A DNA stretch of 64,000 nt from Trichobilharzia szidati (Eukaryota; Platyhelminthes; Trematoda; Strigeidida; Schistosomatidae): the NCBI GenBank assembly GCA_944472155.2, contig OX235279.1:117916110-117980109 (forward strand), written 5' to 3'. The notes under the pieces were generated by a model. It was given only the letters and a program-made list of their open reading frames with translations, was not told the DNA's origin and made no database searches. Shown here one piece after another: positions 46,170 to 56,883 of this stretch; position 1 is the first letter of the stretch, and each line of letters starts with the position of its first letter. The translations under genes and the position numbers were made by a program.

Positions 46170-47354
46170 TTATGTGAAATAGGTATGAAGGTATTCTGGG
46201 AATCTAACGTGACGTCCAGAACGCGTTTTCTTAGAGTGATCGACCGAAGTAGCCAGTGGGCGAATGCCCTGACAGTCAATAGTGTGACCCCAAAAATCGA
46301 GTGAGTCAACGCCTATTTGACACTTCTGTATATTGATGGTAACACCATGTTGGCGTAACCTTTCAAATGCCAAGTCCAAGTGTCTAAGGTGAGTTTCCTT
46401 ATCTGGACTGGCAATGAGGCAGTCGTCTAAGTATGCGTATACAAAGTCGAGACCGCGAAATACTTCATCGATGAAGCGTTGGAATGTTTGGGCCGCATTC
46501 CGGAGGCCAAATGGCATACGTAGGAATTCGAAAAGTCCGAAAGGCGTGATGATAGCCGTTTTCGGAATATCTTCCGTTGCCATCGGGATTTGGTTATATG
46601 CTTTAACCAAGTCGATTTTGGAGAATATAGATGCTCCAGATAACGTTGCCGTCAAGTCGTGTATGTGAGGCAAAGGGTAGCAATCAGGAGTTGTTTTGGC
46701 GTTCACTCGCCGGTAATCACCAGTGGGTCGCCAATCGTTACTATCCTTTTTCGGTACCATATGCAACGGGGATGCCCATGGACTATTCGATGGCCGAATG
46801 ATGCCAAGGGTGAGCATATGATCGAATTCGTTTCTGGCAATTCTTAGTTTGTCAGGGGCCAGTCGTCGTGCTTTAGATGTCACGGGCTGTCCTGAGGTTA
46901 TGATGTGGTGCATAACATTGCTGGTTATGCACGGGAGATCGTTAGATGGGCAATTCAGTTCCGGATATTTGTCAACAATCGGTTGAAAAGTTGGATCGAG
47001 GATTGCTTTCATCTTAACGATTGACAAGCTGGGGCCTACGTAAGTTATGCCTTTGATAGACAAACTAGTAGTGTTGTCAATTAGTCGTTTACGGCGGACG
47101 TCTACGAGCAAATCATGATGATTAAGTAGGTCCGTGCCGATGATGGGCATTGTGACGTCAGCGATTAGAAAAATCCACCGAATAGGTTTGCGTAAACCTA
47201 CGTTCAGATAGACGTATTTCCGACCATAGGTTGCAATTGGTTTTCCATTTGCAGCCTGTAGGTTGAAGTTAGGATCCTTCTGTCGATCTGCTGCTGCAGC
47301 AGGAAGGACGCTGACTTCGGCGCCTGTGTCGACTAGATATCTAGTCTGGCTCAT
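46170..47354 (-). CDS. pol: Shortened Pol, unit 2
   Basis: Same 394-codon architecture and same RT-to-tail junction (nt about 46241) as unit 1. It carries R before GLDF (as unit 4), L in KAILDP and E in the tail. The frame is intact. Confidence 0.9.
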   Translation of the reverse strand: MSQTRYLVDTGAEVSVLPAAAADRQKDPNFNLQAANGKPIATYGRKYVYLNVGLRKPIRWIFLIADVTMPIIGTDLLNHHDLLVDVRRKRLIDNTTSLSIKGITYVGPSLSIVKMKAILDPTFQPIVDKYPELNCPSNDLPCITSNVMHHIITSGQPVTSKARRLAPDKLRIARNEFDHMLTLGIIRPSNSPWASPLHMVPKKDSNDWRPTGDYRRVNAKTTPDCYPLPHIHDLTATLSGASIFSKIDLVKAYNQIPMATEDIPKTAIITPFGLFEFLRMPFGLRNAAQTFQRFIDEVFRGLDFVYAYLDDCLIASPDKETHLRHLDLAFERLRQHGVTINIQKCQIGVDSLDFWGHTIDCQGIRPLATSVDHSKKTRSGRHVRFPEYLHTYFT

Positions 47355-47404
47355 TACATCATGGATGTAAAGTAAGCGGCTAGTGCCACCAGCGACGGTT
47401 GCCG

Positions 47405-48220
47405 CTAACGCGTGCCGGCGGGATAGTTTCCCACAGACTTGGAGGCTTTGCCGAAATCACAAGGTTTTCGACAACATTTCGCTTCCTTGCCATAGGTGTT
47501 GTGATACCAACACCAGTCAGGATTTTTGAGAGAGCGTGTGTTGGACTTAGATCGTCCACGTGCGCTTTGCTGTCGAGGGGATTTAGAACGACGATAGGAG
47601 GAATTGCTAGGCTTGTTTGACCTAAGCATCTGCTGGACGGAGTTGATTAACTCTATCATTGCAGAATCCTTCGAAGTCTGTTCGGTAACAGAGTATACTT
47701 CGGTGACTGGCCGTTTCGTTATCTCTAGAATTCTATCTGCAGAGACAGCTAAATCATCTATGGGAACACCCTGAAGTGTCACAAGTACAGTCTGAACTGA
47801 CTGTGGCAGTTTGGATAAAAATAGTTCTCTAAACAGTCCTTCATCGAACTGACTTTGGCCAATGATCTCTTTCATTCTTGCCAGCATGCTCACGGCTGAC
47901 TGATCTCCTAACCCGATGTTACAAAATAACTCATCCAGACGTTGTCGATCTGTGAGAACGTTTCTCTTGAGGATGGATGCTTTGAGCAACTCGTACGAGT
48001 TACTTACCGACATCTGCAGAGTTACGCACCTGCTGAATTCCCGCGGTAGGGCGTGAATAACTGCGAGGAACTGTGAACGTTGATCAGTTATGCCATGTTC
48101 ACAAAAATCAGACTCAGCAATCTGAAACCACGTTTCAGCATTATCTGGCCAATATGGTACTAGCTGGATTGTTTTGGCGGTTGAGCGAATCTGAATAACC
48201 TTGGGGCTAGGATCACTCAT
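47405..48220 (-). CDS. gag: Gag, unit 2
   Basis: Intact 271-codon Gag, identical to unit 3 at the protein level as far as read. K in DFGKASK. At 48086 it has A where units 1 and 4 have G (silent). Confidence 0.9.
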   Translation of the reverse strand: MSDPSPKVIQIRSTAKTIQLVPYWPDNAETWFQIAESDFCEHGITDQRSQFLAVIHALPREFSRCVTLQMSVSNSYELLKASILKRNVLTDRQRLDELFCNIGLGDQSAVSMLARMKEIIGQSQFDEGLFRELFLSKLPQSVQTVLVTLQGVPIDDLAVSADRILEITKRPVTEVYSVTEQTSKDSAMIELINSVQQMLRSNKPSNSSYRRSKSPRQQSARGRSKSNTRSLKNPDWCWYHNTYGKEAKCCRKPCDFGKASKSVGNYPAGTR

Positions 48221-48334
48221 GACGAAAAGTATGCCGATAACAATATAGTACAAGAATAAACACAAAAAGGAACGAACTCACCGGGTTTATCTGCGTGTGA
48301 ATTGAAGATGAAGTTCGAGGTCGGGCTCACCAGT

Positions 48335-48685
48335 TTAGAGGGCTGTAGGTATCGACGTTCGCGAGTTGTACGGATTATACTAACGCAAGATCTTATACCA
48401 ACAACCACTATAGTGTTCGTTCTTCGAGTACCAAATGGTAAAGCAAAAGACCAGATTTTGTCGTCCAAAGTACGTATTATATTTCGGGACAAAATCGCGG
48501 GTAGAGGTGAATGCTTAGCTAGCTAGTAATCGTGCACGCACGTGACACGACGAAGCACCAAATGGCGGGGATGCTTGACCGTAAGCCTTCAGCTAAACAA
48601 GTCGACTTAAACAGTGATGGTCAGCATCCAATGTTGAGTGATGATTGCTGTGGTTAATAATTTTGGGGAATTATTTACCGCTACA
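48335..48685 (-). repeat. LTR 3 (shared by units 2 and 3)
   Basis: 351 bp, no difference from LTR 2 seen on reading. Confidence 0.95.
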
Positions 48686-49139
48686 GCTCACTCCCCCCCC
48701 TAGTGGGTTTGTGAGGACCCTAAGACATGACCAGCCGGAAGTAAAAATATCTCGATGGTTCCCTGAGGGGTGAAAAAAATCTTCCGAGCGGCTTGATGGA
48801 GAGCCTGCTGGTCTGTCTGCCTATGCTAATAGGGTGTCTGTACATAGCTTCTTCGATGTTGTTCGTTGGATCCCGTGCTTCGTTTGTTTCCGGTCCAGTG
48901 CCCGTTGCACCTGGAAAAGAAGACAAGAATGCTGAGAACCTTGTCAAGAAAAATGTACCAAACAAGCGTTTTTTTACCAAAAAAATGATATGCATCTACT
49001 ATACAGTAAAATAATGTAAAGTTCAAAATATCGGGAAAAAAGAATATACATCTAATTTAATTTTATGTACGGTTATAGGAAAAATATCATTTACTTGTGT
49101 TAAATGACGCAACATAAAAAAAATTGATGTGTCACTCAG

Positions 49140-50324
49140 TTATGTGAAATAGGTATGAAGGTATTCTGGGAATCTAACGTGACGTCCAGAACGCGTTTTC
49201 TTAGAGTGATCGACCGAAGTAGCCAGTGGGCGAATGCCCTGACAGTCAATAGTGTGACCCCAAAAATCGAGTGAGTCAACGCCTATTTGACACTTCTGTA
49301 TATTGATGGTAACACCATGTTGGCGTAACCTTTCAAATGCCAAGTCCAAGTGTCTAAGGTGAGTTTCCTTATCTGGACTGGCAATGAGGCAGTCGTCTAA
49401 GTATGCGTATACAAAGTCGAGACCGCAAAATACTTCATCGATGAAGCGTTGGAATGTTTGGGCCGCATTCCGGAGGCCAAATGGCATACGTAGGAATTCG
49501 AAAAGTCCGAAAGGCGTGATGATAGCCGTTTTCGGAATATCTTCCGTTGCCATCGGGATTTGGTTATATGCTTTAACCAAGTCGATTTTGGAGAATATAG
49601 ATGCTCCAGATAACGTTGCCGTCAAGTCGTGTATGTGAGGCAAAGGGTAGCAATCAGGAGTTGTTTTGGCGTTCACTCGCCGGTAATCACCAGTGGGTCG
49701 CCAATCGTTACTATCCTTTTTCGGTACCATATGCAACGGGGATGCCCATGGACTATTCGATGGCCGAATGATGCCAAGGGTGAGCATATGATCGAATTCG
49801 TTTCTGGCAATTCTTAGTTTGTCAGGGGCCAGTCGTCGTGCTTTAGATGTCACGGGCTGTCCTGAGGTTATGATGTGGTGCATAACATTGCTGGTTATGC
49901 ACGGGAGATCGTTAGATGGGCAATTCAGTTCCGGATATTTGTCAACAATCGGTTGAAAAGTTGGATCGAGGATTGCTTTCATCTTAACGATTGACAAGCT
50001 GGGGCCTACGTAAGTTATGCCTTTGATAGACAAACTAGTAGTGTTGTCAATTAGTCGTTTACGGCGGACGTCTACGAGCAAATCATGATGATTAAGTAGG
50101 TCCGTGCCGATGATGGGCATTGTGACGTCAGCGATTAGAAAAATCCACCGAATAGGTTTGCGTAAACCTACGTTCAGATAGACGTATTTCCGACCATAGG
50201 TTGCAATTGGTTTTCCATTTGCAGCCTGTAGGTTGAAGTTAGGATCCTTCTGTCGATCTGCTGCTGCAGCAGGAAGGACGCTGACTTCGGCGCCTGTGTC
50301 GACTAGATATCTAGTCTGGCTCAT
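49140..50324 (-). CDS. pol: Shortened Pol, unit 3
   Basis: Intact 394 codons with the same junction (nt about 49211). It has C before GLDF as in unit 1, but L in KAILDP and E in the tail as in units 2 and 4, so it is mosaic. Confidence 0.9.
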   Translation of the reverse strand: MSQTRYLVDTGAEVSVLPAAAADRQKDPNFNLQAANGKPIATYGRKYVYLNVGLRKPIRWIFLIADVTMPIIGTDLLNHHDLLVDVRRKRLIDNTTSLSIKGITYVGPSLSIVKMKAILDPTFQPIVDKYPELNCPSNDLPCITSNVMHHIITSGQPVTSKARRLAPDKLRIARNEFDHMLTLGIIRPSNSPWASPLHMVPKKDSNDWRPTGDYRRVNAKTTPDCYPLPHIHDLTATLSGASIFSKIDLVKAYNQIPMATEDIPKTAIITPFGLFEFLRMPFGLRNAAQTFQRFIDEVFCGLDFVYAYLDDCLIASPDKETHLRHLDLAFERLRQHGVTINIQKCQIGVDSLDFWGHTIDCQGIRPLATSVDHSKKTRSGRHVRFPEYLHTYFT

Positions 50325-50374
50325 TACATCATGGATGTAAAGTAAGCGGCTAGTGCCACCAGCGACGGTTGCCG

Positions 50375-51190
50375 CTAACGCGTGCCGGCGGGATAGTTTC
50401 CCACAGACTTGGAGGCTTTGCCGAAATCACAAGGTTTTCGACAACATTTCGCTTCCTTGCCATAGGTGTTGTGATACCAACACCAGTCAGGATTTTTGAG
50501 AGAGCGTGTGTTGGACTTAGATCGTCCACGTGCGCTTTGCTGTCGAGGGGATTTAGAACGACGATAGGAGGAATTGCTAGGCTTGTTTGACCTAAGCATC
50601 TGCTGGACGGAGTTGATTAACTCTATCATTGCAGAATCCTTCGAAGTCTGTTCGGTAACAGAGTATACTTCGGTGACTGGCCGTTTCGTTATCTCTAGAA
50701 TTCTATCTGCAGAGACAGCTAAATCATCTATGGGAACACCCTGAAGTGTCACAAGTACAGTCTGAACTGACTGTGGCAGTTTGGATAAAAATAGTTCTCT
50801 AAACAGTCCTTCATCGAACTGACTTTGGCCAATGATCTCTTTCATTCTTGCCAGCATGCTCACGGCTGACTGATCTCCTAACCCGATGTTACAAAATAAC
50901 TCATCCAGACGTTGTCGATCTGTGAGAACGTTTCTCTTGAGGATGGATGCTTTGAGCAACTCGTACGAGTTACTTACCGACATCTGCAGAGTTACGCACC
51001 TGCTGAATTCCCGCGGTAGGGCGTGAATAACTGCGAGGAACTGTGAACGTTGATCAGTTATGCCATGTTCACAAAAATCAGACTCAGCAATCTGAAACCA
51101 CGTTTCAGCATTATCTGGCCAATATGGTACTAGCTGGATTGTTTTGGCGGTTGAGCGAATCTGAATAACCTTGGGGCTAGGATCACTCAT
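50375..51190 (-). CDS. gag: Gag, unit 3
   Basis: Intact 271-codon Gag matching unit 2. Upstream of it, two private changes (aagatgtagttcgtgg, near 51275-51289) distinguish unit 3. Confidence 0.9.
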   Translation of the reverse strand: MSDPSPKVIQIRSTAKTIQLVPYWPDNAETWFQIAESDFCEHGITDQRSQFLAVIHALPREFSRCVTLQMSVSNSYELLKASILKRNVLTDRQRLDELFCNIGLGDQSAVSMLARMKEIIGQSQFDEGLFRELFLSKLPQSVQTVLVTLQGVPIDDLAVSADRILEITKRPVTEVYSVTEQTSKDSAMIELINSVQQMLRSNKPSNSSYRRSKSPRQQSARGRSKSNTRSLKNPDWCWYHNTYGKEAKCCRKPCDFGKASKSVGNYPAGTR

Positions 51191-51304
51191 GACGAAAAGT
51201 ATGCCGATAACAATATAGTACAAGAATAAACACAAAAAGGAACGAACTCACCGGGTTTATCTGCGTGTGAATTGAAGATGTAGTTCGTGGTCGGGCTCAC
51301 CAGT

Positions 51305-51655
51305 TTAGAGGGCTGTAGGTATCGACGTTCGCGAGTTGTACGGATTATACTAACGCAAGATCTTATACCAACAACCACTATAGTGTTCGTTCTTCGAGTA
51401 CCAAATGGTAAAGCAAAAGACCAGATTTTGTCGTCCAAAGTACGTATTATATTTCGGGACAAAATCGCGGGTAGAGGTGAATGCTTAGCTAGCTAGTAAT
51501 CGTGCACGCACGTGACACGACGAAGCACCAAATGGCGGGGATGCTTGACCGTAAGCCTTCAGCTAAACAAGTCGACTTAAACAGTGATGGTCAGCATCCA
51601 ATGTTGAGTGATGATTGCTGTGGTTAATAATTTTGGGGAATTATTTACCGCTACA
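51305..51655 (-). repeat. LTR 4 (shared by units 3 and 4)
   Basis: 351 bp, no difference from LTR 2 seen on reading. Confidence 0.95.
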
Positions 51656-52108
51656 GCTCACTCCCCCCCCTAGTGGGTTTGTGAGGACCCTAAGACATGA
51701 CCAGCCGGAAGTAAAAATATCTCGATGGTTCCCTGATGGGTGAAAAAAATCTTCCGAGCGGCTTGATGGAGAGCCTGCTGGTCTGTCTGCCTATGCTAAT
51801 AGGGTGTCTGTACATAGCTTCTTCGATGTTGTTCGTTGGATCCCGTGCTTCGTTTGTTTCCGGTCCAGTGCCCGTTGCACCTGGAAAAGAAGACAAGAAT
51901 GCTGAGAACCTTGTCAAGAAAAATGTACCAAACAAGCGTTTTTTTACCAAAAAAATGACATGCATCTACTATACAGTAAAATAATGTAAAGTTCAAAATA
52001 TCGGGAAAAAAAATATACATCTAATTTAATTTTATGTACGGTTATAGGAAAAATATCATTTACTTGTGTTAAATGACGCAACATAAAAAAAATTGATGTG
52101 TCACTCAG

Positions 52109-53293
52109 TTATGTGAAATAGGTATGAAGGTATTCTGGGAATCTAACGTGACGTCCAGAACGCGTTTTCTTAGAGTGATCGACCGAAGTAGCCAGTGGGC
52201 GAATGCCCTGACAGTCAATAGTGTGACCCCAAAAATCGAGTGAGTCAACGCCTATTTGACACTTCTGTATATTGATGGTAACACCATGTTGGCGTAACCT
52301 TTCAAATGCCAAGTCCAAGTGTCTAAGGTGAGTTTCCTTATCTGGACTGGCAATGAGGCAGTCGTCTAAGTATGCGTATACAAAGTCGAGACCGCGAAAT
52401 ACTTCATCGATGAAGCGTTGGAATGTTTGGGCCGCATTCCGGAGGCCAAATGGCATACGTAGGAATTCGAAAAGTCCGAAAGGCGTGATGATAGCCGTTT
52501 TCGGAATATCTTCCGTTGCCATCGGGATTTGGTTATATGCTTTAACCAAGTCGATTTTGGAGAATATAGATGCTCCAGATAACGTTGCCGTCAAGTCGTG
52601 TATGTGAGGCAAAGGGTAGCAATCAGGAGTTGTTTTGGCGTTCACTCGCCGGTAATCACCAGTGGGTCGCCAATCGTTACTATCCTTTTTCGGTACCATA
52701 TGCAACGGGGATGCCCATGGACTATTCGATGGCCGAATGATGCCAAGGGTGAGCATATGATCGAATTCGTTTCTGGCAATTCTTAGTTTGTCAGGGGCCA
52801 GTCGTCGTGCTTTAGATGTCACGGGCTGTCCTGAGGTTATGATGTGGTGCATAACATTGCTGGTTATGCACGGGAGATCGTTAGATGGGCAATTCAGTTC
52901 CGGATATTTGTCAACAATCGGTTGAAAAGTTGGATCGAGGATTGCTTTCATCTTAACGATTGACAAGCTGGGGCCTACGTAAGTTATGCCTTTGATAGAC
53001 AAACTAGTAGTGTTGTCAATTAGTCGTTTACGGCGGACGTCTACGAGCAAATCATGATGATTAAGTAGGTCCGTGCCGATGATGGGCATTGTGACGTCAG
53101 CGATTAGAAAAATCCACCGAATAGGTTTGCGTAAACCTACGTTCAGATAGACGTATTTCCGACCATAGGTTGCAATTGGTTTTCCATTTGCAGCCTGTAG
53201 GTTGAAGTTAGGATCCTTCTGTCGATCTGCTGCTGTAGCAGGAAGGACGCTGACTTCGGCGCCTGTGTCGACTAGATATCTAGTCTGGCTCAT
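52109..53293 (-). CDS. pol: Shortened Pol, unit 4
   Basis: Intact 394 codons with the same junction (nt about 52180). It has R before GLDF as in unit 2, plus a private A-to-T change in the protease N-terminal region (PATAADR). The untranslated part of this unit has a 1-bp shorter A run near 52010. Confidence 0.9.
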   Translation of the reverse strand: MSQTRYLVDTGAEVSVLPATAADRQKDPNFNLQAANGKPIATYGRKYVYLNVGLRKPIRWIFLIADVTMPIIGTDLLNHHDLLVDVRRKRLIDNTTSLSIKGITYVGPSLSIVKMKAILDPTFQPIVDKYPELNCPSNDLPCITSNVMHHIITSGQPVTSKARRLAPDKLRIARNEFDHMLTLGIIRPSNSPWASPLHMVPKKDSNDWRPTGDYRRVNAKTTPDCYPLPHIHDLTATLSGASIFSKIDLVKAYNQIPMATEDIPKTAIITPFGLFEFLRMPFGLRNAAQTFQRFIDEVFRGLDFVYAYLDDCLIASPDKETHLRHLDLAFERLRQHGVTINIQKCQIGVDSLDFWGHTIDCQGIRPLATSVDHSKKTRSGRHVRFPEYLHTYFT

Positions 53294-53343
53294 TACATCA
53301 TGGATGTAAAGTAAGCGGCTAGTGCCACCGGCGACGGTTGCCG

Positions 53344-54159
53344 CTAACGCGTGCCGGCGGGATAGTTTCCCACAGACTTGGAGGCTTTGCCGAAATCACA
53401 AGGTTTTCGACAACATTTCGCTTCCTTGCCATAGGTGTTGTGATACCAACACCAGTCAGGATTTTTGAGAGAGCGTGTGTTGGACTTAGATCGTCCACGT
53501 GCGCTTTGCCGTCGAGGGGATTTAGAACGACGATAGGAGGAATTGCTAGGCTTGTTTGACCTAAGCATCTGCTGGACGGAGTTGATTAACTCTATCATTG
53601 CAGAATCCTTCGAAGTCTGTTCGGTAACAGAGTATACTTCGGTAACTGGCCGTTTCGTTATCTCTAGAATTCTATCTGCAGAGACAGCTAAATCATCTAT
53701 GGGAACACCCTGAAGTGTCACAAGTACAGTCTGAACTGACTGTGGCAGTTTGGATAAAAATAGTTCTCTAAACAGTCCTTCATCGAACTGACTTTGGCCA
53801 ATGATCTCTTTCATTCTTGCCAGCATGCTCACGGCTGACTGATCTCCTAACCCGATGTTACAAAATAACTCATCCAGACGTTGTCGATCTGTGAGAACGT
53901 TTCTCTTGAGGATGGATGCTTTGAGCAACTCGTACGAGTTACTTACCGACATCTGCAGAGTTACGCACCTGCTGAATTCCCGCGGTAGGGCGTGAATAAC
54001 TGCGAGGAACTGTGAACGTTGATCGGTTATGCCATGTTCACAAAAATCAGACTCAGCAATCTGAAACCACGTTTCAGCATTATCTGGCCAATATGGTACT
54101 AGCTGGATTGTTTTGGTGGTTGAGCGAATCTGAATAACCTTGGGGCTAGGATCACTCAT
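53344..54159 (-). CDS. gag: Gag, unit 4
   Basis: Intact 271-codon Gag with private changes: T in RSTTKTIQ, R in SPRRQS, and a silent G-to-A near 53644. At 54025 it shares G with unit 1. Confidence 0.9.
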   Translation of the reverse strand: MSDPSPKVIQIRSTTKTIQLVPYWPDNAETWFQIAESDFCEHGITDQRSQFLAVIHALPREFSRCVTLQMSVSNSYELLKASILKRNVLTDRQRLDELFCNIGLGDQSAVSMLARMKEIIGQSQFDEGLFRELFLSKLPQSVQTVLVTLQGVPIDDLAVSADRILEITKRPVTEVYSVTEQTSKDSAMIELINSVQQMLRSNKPSNSSYRRSKSPRRQSARGRSKSNTRSLKNPDWCWYHNTYGKEAKCCRKPCDFGKASKSVGNYPAGTR

Positions 54160-54274
54160 GACGAAAAGTATGCCGATAACAATATAGTACAAGAATAAAC
54201 ACAAAAAGGAACGAACTCACCGGGGTTTATCTGCGTGTGAATTGAAGATGAAGTTCGAGGTTGGGCTCACCAGT

Positions 54275-54625
54275 TTAGAGGGCTGTAGGTATCGACGTTC
54301 GCGAGTTGTACGGATTATACTAACGCAAGATCTTATACCAACAACCACTATAGTGTTCGTTCTTCGAGTACCAAATGGTAAAGCAAAAGACCAGATTTTG
54401 TCGTCCAAAGTACGTATTATATTTCGGGACAAAATCGCGGGTAGAGGTGAATGCTTAGCTAGCTAGTAATCGTGCACGCACGTGACACGACGAAGCACCA
54501 AATGGCGGGGATGCTTGACCGTAAGCCTTCAGCTAAACAAGTCGACTTAAACAGTGATGGTCAGCATCCAATGTTGAGTGATGATTGCTGTGGTTAATAA
54601 TTTTGGGGAATTATTTACCGCTACA
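54275..54625 (-). repeat. LTR 5 (outer 5' LTR of the array)
   Basis: 351 bp. It ends CCGCTACA at 54625 (plus strand) and is followed by the ATCTT duplication and the resumed CR1 RT frame. Confidence 0.95.
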
Positions 54626-54630
54626 ATCTT
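54626..54630. repeat. Target site duplication ATCTT, right
   Basis: Partner of 42390-42394. Confidence 0.9.
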
Positions 54631-56045
54631 CATCCAGGGCTTCTCACGGAGCTATCCGGTCAAATAGCCAGCTCGCTGACTATGGTCCTCAAGCCATGCC
54701 CTCTAAATGGAGTGTTGTTTAGTGACTGGAAGGACGTCAGAGTAAATCCTGTCCACAAAAGTGAATCAAGACACAGCCCTTCAAATTACAGGCCTATTAG
54801 TCTCATCGGTACTTTGATCAAAAAACTGGAAAGAATCATCAAGAAAAGCATTATGGCATATCTGGAAAGCAACAGCATATCATCCAGAACATAGCATGGC
54901 TTTCGAGAAAACCTCTTATGCCTGTCAAATCTCCTTCCTGCAAAAGAAACGTGGGTCAAGTCGAGGGACAACAGAAGACCAGTCGATGGCGGCTTCATAG
55001 ACTTCAGCAAGGCCTTCAATAAAGTTTCTTACATAGGACTACTCACGGAGTTGGCAAGTCTTGGTATCGAAAGCAAATTTCTTAACTGGGTTAGGGAATC
55101 CGTCTTAAGTAAGAGGCAGAGTGTTAGGATCATCCCAAAGGTCTCCTTCTGGACAGCAGCTAGTAGTAGATTGCCACAAAGCACGGTGCTTGAGACACTT
55201 ATTTATTTTGTAAACCAATGAGTTATATGCGCTGGCCGATTCCCCATTTGTCTTATTCGCAGACGACTTAAAACTCCAGCGAGAGCTGAAGGGCAACAGT
55301 GATACGCCTGCGTTGCAAAGGGACCTAAATAAACTGTCAGAGTTATCCAAAGAACGGATGTTCCCAATCAAATGAGCAAAATGTGCACCCAAATGTATTG
55401 GACACGCGAACATCAGTCTCTACAAAATTAAGGGTATAACATCCCCATCAGTTCAGACTCGTTTGGATTTAGGCGTCATAGTAAGTAACGACTTAAAAAC
55501 TACACAGCAATGTTATGTGGTGTATGCACGTAGTTTCAGATCTTTGTGGGCAACTGACAGAGCTTTCATCAGAATCACTGTAGATGTGTTCACCTCTGCG
55601 TATATCTTCGGGGAGGTCAAAACAAAAAAACTATATCCAGGCAGCCAGTCTTTGTCCTAAAGAGGACATGCATATTCCAGAAAGGGTTCAGAACATTACA
55701 ACACATGGGATTCCTGGTATAACTACTCTATCATACTAGACTAGAATGATTAAATCTCTTCTCCCTACCGTAAGGTAGGCAGAGAGATTTAATTACAATG
55801 TTTAAAACATTAAATAGTGACTAAGGTCCTCCTATATTCTCTTTTTTCTTCCCAATGGGTTTCAACACCTTAGAGGACATGGCAGGAGAGTTCGAAAACC
55901 AAAGAGAAACCATTTTGCCGTGGAGTACTGCTTCTCACGCAGAGTCATAAAATCTTCAAAGCGACTCCCAGTAGGGGAAGTGTCTGCAATCTCAACTTAT
56001 TCATTCAAGAAGGATTTGGACCGGCACAGAAATTTACTATAAGAG
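54631..56045 (+). mobile_element. CR1-type non-LTR element, right part (RT to C-terminus)
   Basis: Continues the RT cut at 42394: HPGLLTELSGQIASSL, then VLFSDWKDVRVNPVHKS, NYRPISLIGTLIKKLERIIK, GGFIDFSKAFNKVSY at about 54985 and TAASSRLPQSTVLETLIYF at about 55155-55210 (equivalent of the SGVPQGSVLGPLLF motif, decayed). The active-site region is decayed (a FADDLK-like segment near 55258). Further on, LGVIVSNDLK at about 55467 and an FCRGVLLLTQSHKIFKA to FIQEGFGPAQKF segment (55913-56030) match the CR1 C-terminus. Stops and frame changes make it inactive. It ends just upstream of the membrane-protein gene. Confidence 0.85.
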
Positions 56046-56052
56046 GATTAAC

Positions 56053-56883
56053 ATGGGTTCAAGCCTTCAATCCTCAGTAAACGGATCTGGATCTAAATGT
56101 CCTAGGCGCGCTATTTTTCGGTTACGTTACGTTTGTGTCAAAATGTTTGAAGTCGTAACAAGATTGATTGGGGATTTGTCGTCTTATTTCACGGAAGTTC
56201 AAGTTTCTTTCATTAAATACATTGTGGCTGCCCTTTTATTTACGTCCACATCGTTATTTTTTGTTCGTCGGAGTTATAATAAGGAATCAATTAGTAATTC
56301 GACAAAGAAACCGAAGACACGTATCAAAAAAAGTAAAAGTAAAACTTTGGATGAAAGGGCTTCTTCTTTGGTAATGAAAATTTTTTAATATGTCTTTAAA
56401 TCCTTAGGATGATGACCGTAGAGAAACCAAAAAACCCACAGTCGTGATACCCAACCAAGTTGTAGAACACAATCCTACTCCTGCCCCAATTTCCTTCCAA
56501 GATTCTAAAATGACTCAGAATTTAACGAAGGTAAGTTGTCATATAACTATACAGCGCCTTAGGATGTTTCATTGTCTGAAGAAAACAATGACCAATGGGT
56601 AACTGTTAAGAGAAGCAAAAAAGGAGAGCAGCAGACGAAAAGTAAAAGTAGTTCTAAAGAGCCTGTGACTGTGGTTCATGAAGTCGTCAAGACGAAAAGC
56701 AAGAACTCTGTCGATCAATCTGGATCGGATAAACTGTCAGGTGGTGAGTCTCGTGCTTCAGCAGCCAAGAAGTTGCCACCTGTACCCCAAATTCCACCCT
56801 TCAATCCACCTACTTCTGAATCTGATGGTGAGTGGCATGAAGTGAAACTTTCTAAGAAAGGACGTAAATCAGCCAAGAACTGA
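56053..56883 (+). CDS. Single-pass membrane protein with lysine-rich tail, 3 exons
   Basis: Exons 56053-56370, 56408-56530 and 56563-56883 (stop included) join in phase 0 across GT-AG introns of 37 and 32 bp. They give 253 codons, or 223 if translation starts at the second Met (56143), which I prefer because it directly opens the conserved-looking MFEVVTRLIGDL segment. In the short form, residues 26-41 are a hydrophobic transmembrane helix (IVAALLFTSTSLFFV) followed by RR and a long basic, Ser/Lys-rich tail. The tail has two copies of a W-x-x-V-K-x-S-K-K-G motif (W129 and W208) and a proline-rich PPVPQIPPFNPP segment between them. The N-terminus is probably lumenal and the tail cytosolic (positive-inside rule). 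I do not recognise the family. The layout is like small ER-anchored adaptor proteins, but that is only an analogy. Confidence 0.8.

Larger units (their letters stand above)
42395..54625 (-). mobile_element. Head-to-tail array of four internally deleted Ty3/gypsy elements sharing five LTRs
   Basis: The LTR starts at 42395, 45365, 48335, 51305 and 54275 are exactly 2970 bp apart. LTRs alternate with internal regions, all in minus orientation. Each internal region has, in sense order, a primer-binding site, gag, a shortened pol, about 450 bp of untranslated sequence and a purine tract. The CHCC-type Gag box and the TGGTGA primer-binding start point to the CsRn1/Boudicca clade (inference). RNase H and the integrase core are missing from every unit. 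Units differ by only a handful of SNPs. The array sits in a CR1 RT and is bounded by one ATCTT duplication. Confidence 0.95.

Noticed and set aside
42395..54625. CRISPR-like or satellite array
   Set aside because: The 2970-bp period is explained by LTR plus gag-pol units; there are no short direct repeats with spacers.
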